This document shows, in pieces, positions 61,229 to 64,000 of a stretch of 64,000 bases of DNA (positions are counted from its first letter, which is position 1; each line of letters starts with the position of its first letter). The stretch is from assembly GCA_032358165.1 (NCBI GenBank), contig JAALGY010000053.1, positions 1,612,001 through 1,676,000 of the forward strand, given 5' to 3'. The position numbers were made by a program, and so were the translations under genes. The notes below the pieces were generated by a model that saw only the letters and a list, made by a program, of their open reading frames with translations, made no database searches and was not told where the DNA came from. Origin of the DNA: Diplosphaera chodatii. Its lineage: Eukaryota; Chlorophyta; Trebouxiophyceae; Prasiolales; Stichococcaceae.

Positions 61229-62840
61229 CTGCGTGCAAGATAGCGCATGCTCGTTATGTCTGCTGCACTGCCCATACGGTGTGGTGTGTGGGGCTGTCGT
61301 GTATCACCCGTGAAGTACATGCTGATTGCAAGTAAGCAGGTGGCAACAGCAACCGCAGCGCTCACTCGCCCAGTCACCGGATCCACCGCTGGGCGCGCTG
61401 CGGGTCGCCGGGCAGACTAGGGCAGTCATCCCTGTCGTGTCCAATCCAGGTTCAGTCAGTTCAACTGCGCCTCGCTCTGGCAATCACGGGTGTGCAGGCG
61501 ATGCTGGCAAAGCGTCAACGATGCAAGCTGCCTTTGCATCGATCAGATGTGCTCGGACAAGACACAGATCATCGGCGCGCGATGCCACGCTGCTATGCGG
61601 AGACTTGGACACACTATACTGGATCGTTGCGCCCCACAAACACGTTTTCCGCGTGTGATGAAGGTCACGATGAATGAGCGTGCGTGTCCGACGACAGCAG
61701 ACATCAGATGTCCAGCAGATCGCAGACCGGCCAACTATGCAGCAACAGCACCACCGACACGACCGGATGGTCGTCAAGCAGAAGTAGCATGGGCAGACAG
61801 CGCGAATGCGACGGTTGCGAGCGCCAGCCGGAGGGCGTCGTCACGGGCCTATAGTGATCATCACTATCTATCTGTCAGGCAGCAGAGCGCCGCAAAGCAG
61901 TCCAGCAAGCGCGCTTCATCTCGGACGTCAGCTGAAAACTCAAGCATCAACGTACGCAGGGCCAAAGCGGGCCGGTGCGCTCGAGTGATTGGTGAAAGAG
62001 AAGGTTGTGGGTGCTGACAGGCAGGGTCACCGCCCACACTGTCGGGACTGCGTGCGTCTTTTCAACTGCAGCGCCGCGCACACCTCGCTGGCCGCAAAGC
62101 AGAGAAACCAAGGGTTGAAGCAGGTGCACAAGGGGAAGGCCTCCTAGGAGCAGATCACCTGTCGGCCGAGCCTTGTGGGCCCCCGCAGGCTGCTGTGCAT
62201 GCCGCCTGGATTGTCCATGCTTCCCTGACGACGCGCTATAGCTGGCAGCGATGGAGTTGTGCCTGAATAGCTGCCTTCACAAGAAGGCAGTTGCCTGTGC
62301 TGGCTGCAACCGTCAGTGTGATCTGCTTTGGAGGCCAGCTGCAGCCATGTTCGTCGTCGGCAAGCTGATTACCCGAGTCGGTGGATCAAGTCGTCTTGTG
62401 CATACTCGACACTTTACACCTAACATTGGACATATGCGCTGCATCCAAGTAGCTAAGATAGGTCTGCAAGCAACGCTGGACATACATAATCAGCACTCAT
62501 TCAGTCCCAGAATATGCCACAGGGCGGGCACACAGGCCAAACTACTGGATGCAGTCGCACTCGCCTACTGTCTGCATTCACGGCCAGCATTACGACCAGA
62601 CTCATTCATGACATATCGGGGAAGGGGTTCATTTCCGCGATGAAAAGCCACTCTCTCGGCCGCTCTGCATAAGCTGGTCATTCACAGATTGTCAATGCCG
62701 AAAAGAATCGCCTCGCGCATGCTGACAGGGCATGAATATGTCGCCCGCAGCAGCCCCCGAGTACGTGTATTCTGCCCGAGGCCTGTGACTGAAATGCCGG
62801 CCCGCTGCCATGTTGCACCATCGCCTGTTCATGGTGCTGC
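61229..62840. other. Stretch without a supported gene
   Basis: Several frames of 130-175 codons occur on the plus strand (61490-62017 and 62251-62643) but none shows a domain, a transit peptide or consistent splicing. Upstream exons of the minus-strand gene could be hidden here. Confidence 0.4.
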
Positions 62841-63029
62841 GATCATGCCATACACCGCCTGGGTGATGGAGTCGCCTGTGCTGGCTGCTTGCCGCCCTGC
62901 CAGCCTGCTGTCAAGTCTCCCAACCGGCGAGTCGCCTCCCCACAGCCCTCGGCAAGCATCTGTGTGGTACCAAACCACTGGATTTCCCCCCTGCTGTCCC
63001 CGCAGCACCCAGAGGCCTCAGCCGGGCAC

Positions 63030-63330
63030 CGCAACGTCTGCTGCAGCCTGGAACGTCGCCATCGCAGCAGGCACGGGCGTGCGCTGCGGGGACGACCTGG
63101 GCGCTGGCCGCACCGAAGGCACGCTGGCAGGCTTCTGCGGCGCCAGCTTGGCGGCCTGCTTGCCTGGCGGCGCCATGGCATCCACATCATCCCGCCAAAT
63201 TGACCCCATCTCCCAGGCGTCGGCGGCAGCGATGCGCGCGTTGCCGCCAAACGAGATGAAGGAGATGCCCGAGTCGGCATCCTCCGGCGGGTGGCCCCTG
63301 CGGACAGTGGATGCAACGCCTTCTCGAATC
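63030..63330 (-). CDS. Unrecognised minus-strand exon
   Basis: A minus-strand exon from an acceptor near 63330 to a gt donor after 63030 encodes GISFISFGGNARIAAADAW, EMGSIWRDDVDAM and then an Ala/Pro/Ser-rich tail (PQKPASVPSVRPAPRSSPQ). Codon-level composition looks coding. The plus-strand frame across the same bases is Pro/Ser-rich shadow. Possible downstream exon at 62840-63000 is ambiguous between frames. Confidence 0.4.
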
Positions 63331-63444
63331 AGCATGCTGCAGCACCAGCACTCATCAGCGGCAGCCTGTGCATGCAATGAACCCTGAGGTCACTGTCAGT
63401 GGGACAGACTGTCACAGACGGGAAGAAAGAAATAAAAAAAGAAA

Positions 63445-64000
63445 AAATTGGTTGGGCCTCGTCTCCTACATTCCGTGGAGGAGTGCACATTTGGAGTGAA
63501 GATGCGCCTGCGACAACGGCGGCATAATGAAGCAGCCTTGGCACCTATCACGGAGGCCATACGGCATGGGCTCCACTCGGGGTCTTACATGCATGTGGAC
63601 GTGGATGACCCCACGAACCCAACTGACATAGGGGGCAATCCCCGCAGGGCGCTCACCTCATGGCTCAGGGGTGTTTACCAGCAGACTTCCTTCCCGGATA
63701 TCGTGCTCGTCGTTGGGCGGGACGCTCGTGGGAATTAGGTGGCCTGCAAAGGGGGTCCAGCTATATATCTGGTCGAAGTCAAGTACACTGAGGACTACAG
63801 TGTGCACGCGGTAGCCCAGGGCATCGCAATGGCACAGCACAGCAGGCTGCTCACCCACCTGAAGCGAAGATGGCCGGATTGGGACGTACAAGTCCTGCCT
63901 TTGGTCTTTGGGTCTTTTGGCACCGTGAGAACGGAGACAGAGCAACATCTCGGCACCCTGGGGGTAGATGATCAACAGGAACTCAAGGCTCTGCTGGAGA
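63445..64000 (+). mobile_element. Retroelement C-terminal fragment, runs off the window
   Basis: From 63500 the plus-strand frame encodes RQRRHNEAALAPITEAI, FPDIVLVVG, then after one in-frame TAG (63736-63738) the same frame continues IYLVEVKYTEDYS, AMAQHSRLLTHLKRRWPDW and LPLVFGSFGTV to the window end. The D...EVK spacing followed by a QH-x-x-L helix resembles the nuclease-like C-terminal module found behind reverse transcriptase in algal LINE-type elements. A 28-base A-rich tract (63422-63449) lies directly upstream. The internal stop and lack of reverse transcriptase sequence upstream suggest a 5'-truncated dead copy. Confidence 0.5.

Overview
This window reads as nuclear DNA of a chlorophyte green alga, probably trebouxiophyte-like. 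The evidence is GC-rich sequence, genes cut into many short exons with gt-ag and some gc-ag introns of roughly 40-450 bases, and many plastid-targeted photosynthesis-related products: plastid ribosomal protein bS20, FLU, RbcX, a Tat-targeted PsbP-domain protein, and a plant-type double D-Ala-D-Ala ligase homologue. It also holds a MYB-CC regulator of the phosphate-starvation type. Gene models below were spliced by eye from reading-frame continuity and intron phase. Where exon coordinates are listed, the summed lengths close to a multiple of three.

Layout: 1-10509 (+) is the 3' part of a giant Sfi1-repeat (centrin-binding) gene. 10758-11898 (-) is an unrecognised acidic protein. 12781-15222 (+) is acetate kinase. 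15425-15919 (-) is plastid ribosomal protein bS20. 16307-18065 (+) is translation factor eIF3f. 18278-19712 (-) is an LRRC57-type leucine-rich-repeat protein. 20116-22447 (+) is a MYB-CC (PSR1/PHR-like) transcription factor. About 23090-36373 (+) is a 38-plus-exon gene joining SAP-type motifs to a plant-type double D-Ala-D-Ala ligase, with Q-rich and acidic insertions. 36673-37406 (-) is a small plastid-type protein with a duplicated MRSTAE motif. 37815-42501 (+) is a mitochondrial i-AAA protease (FTSH4/YME1). 42968-45493 (-) is FLU. 45552-49239 (+) is a coiled-coil protein with a late membrane segment. 50105-51549 (-) is an RbcX-like Rubisco assembly chaperone, and 51783-53059 (+) a thylakoid-lumen PsbP-domain protein (PPD4-like). 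53972-61228 is mostly minus-strand coding exons that I could not identify, with a 206-bp tandem array. The right end (63445-64000) is a retroelement C-terminal fragment.

There are no operons. Neighbours are related only by shared intergenic regions, for example the divergent pairs RbcX/PPD and FLU/coiled-coil gene. The common thread is organelle biology: tetrapyrrole control (FLU), Rubisco assembly (RbcX), lumen PSII-family protein (PPD), plastid translation (bS20), acetate metabolism (AckA) and mitochondrial proteolysis (FTSH4). The most unusual object is the SAP/D-Ala-D-Ala-ligase fusion. Both its ATP-grasp halves have lost expected active-site residues, and the first is split by a long acidic insertion.
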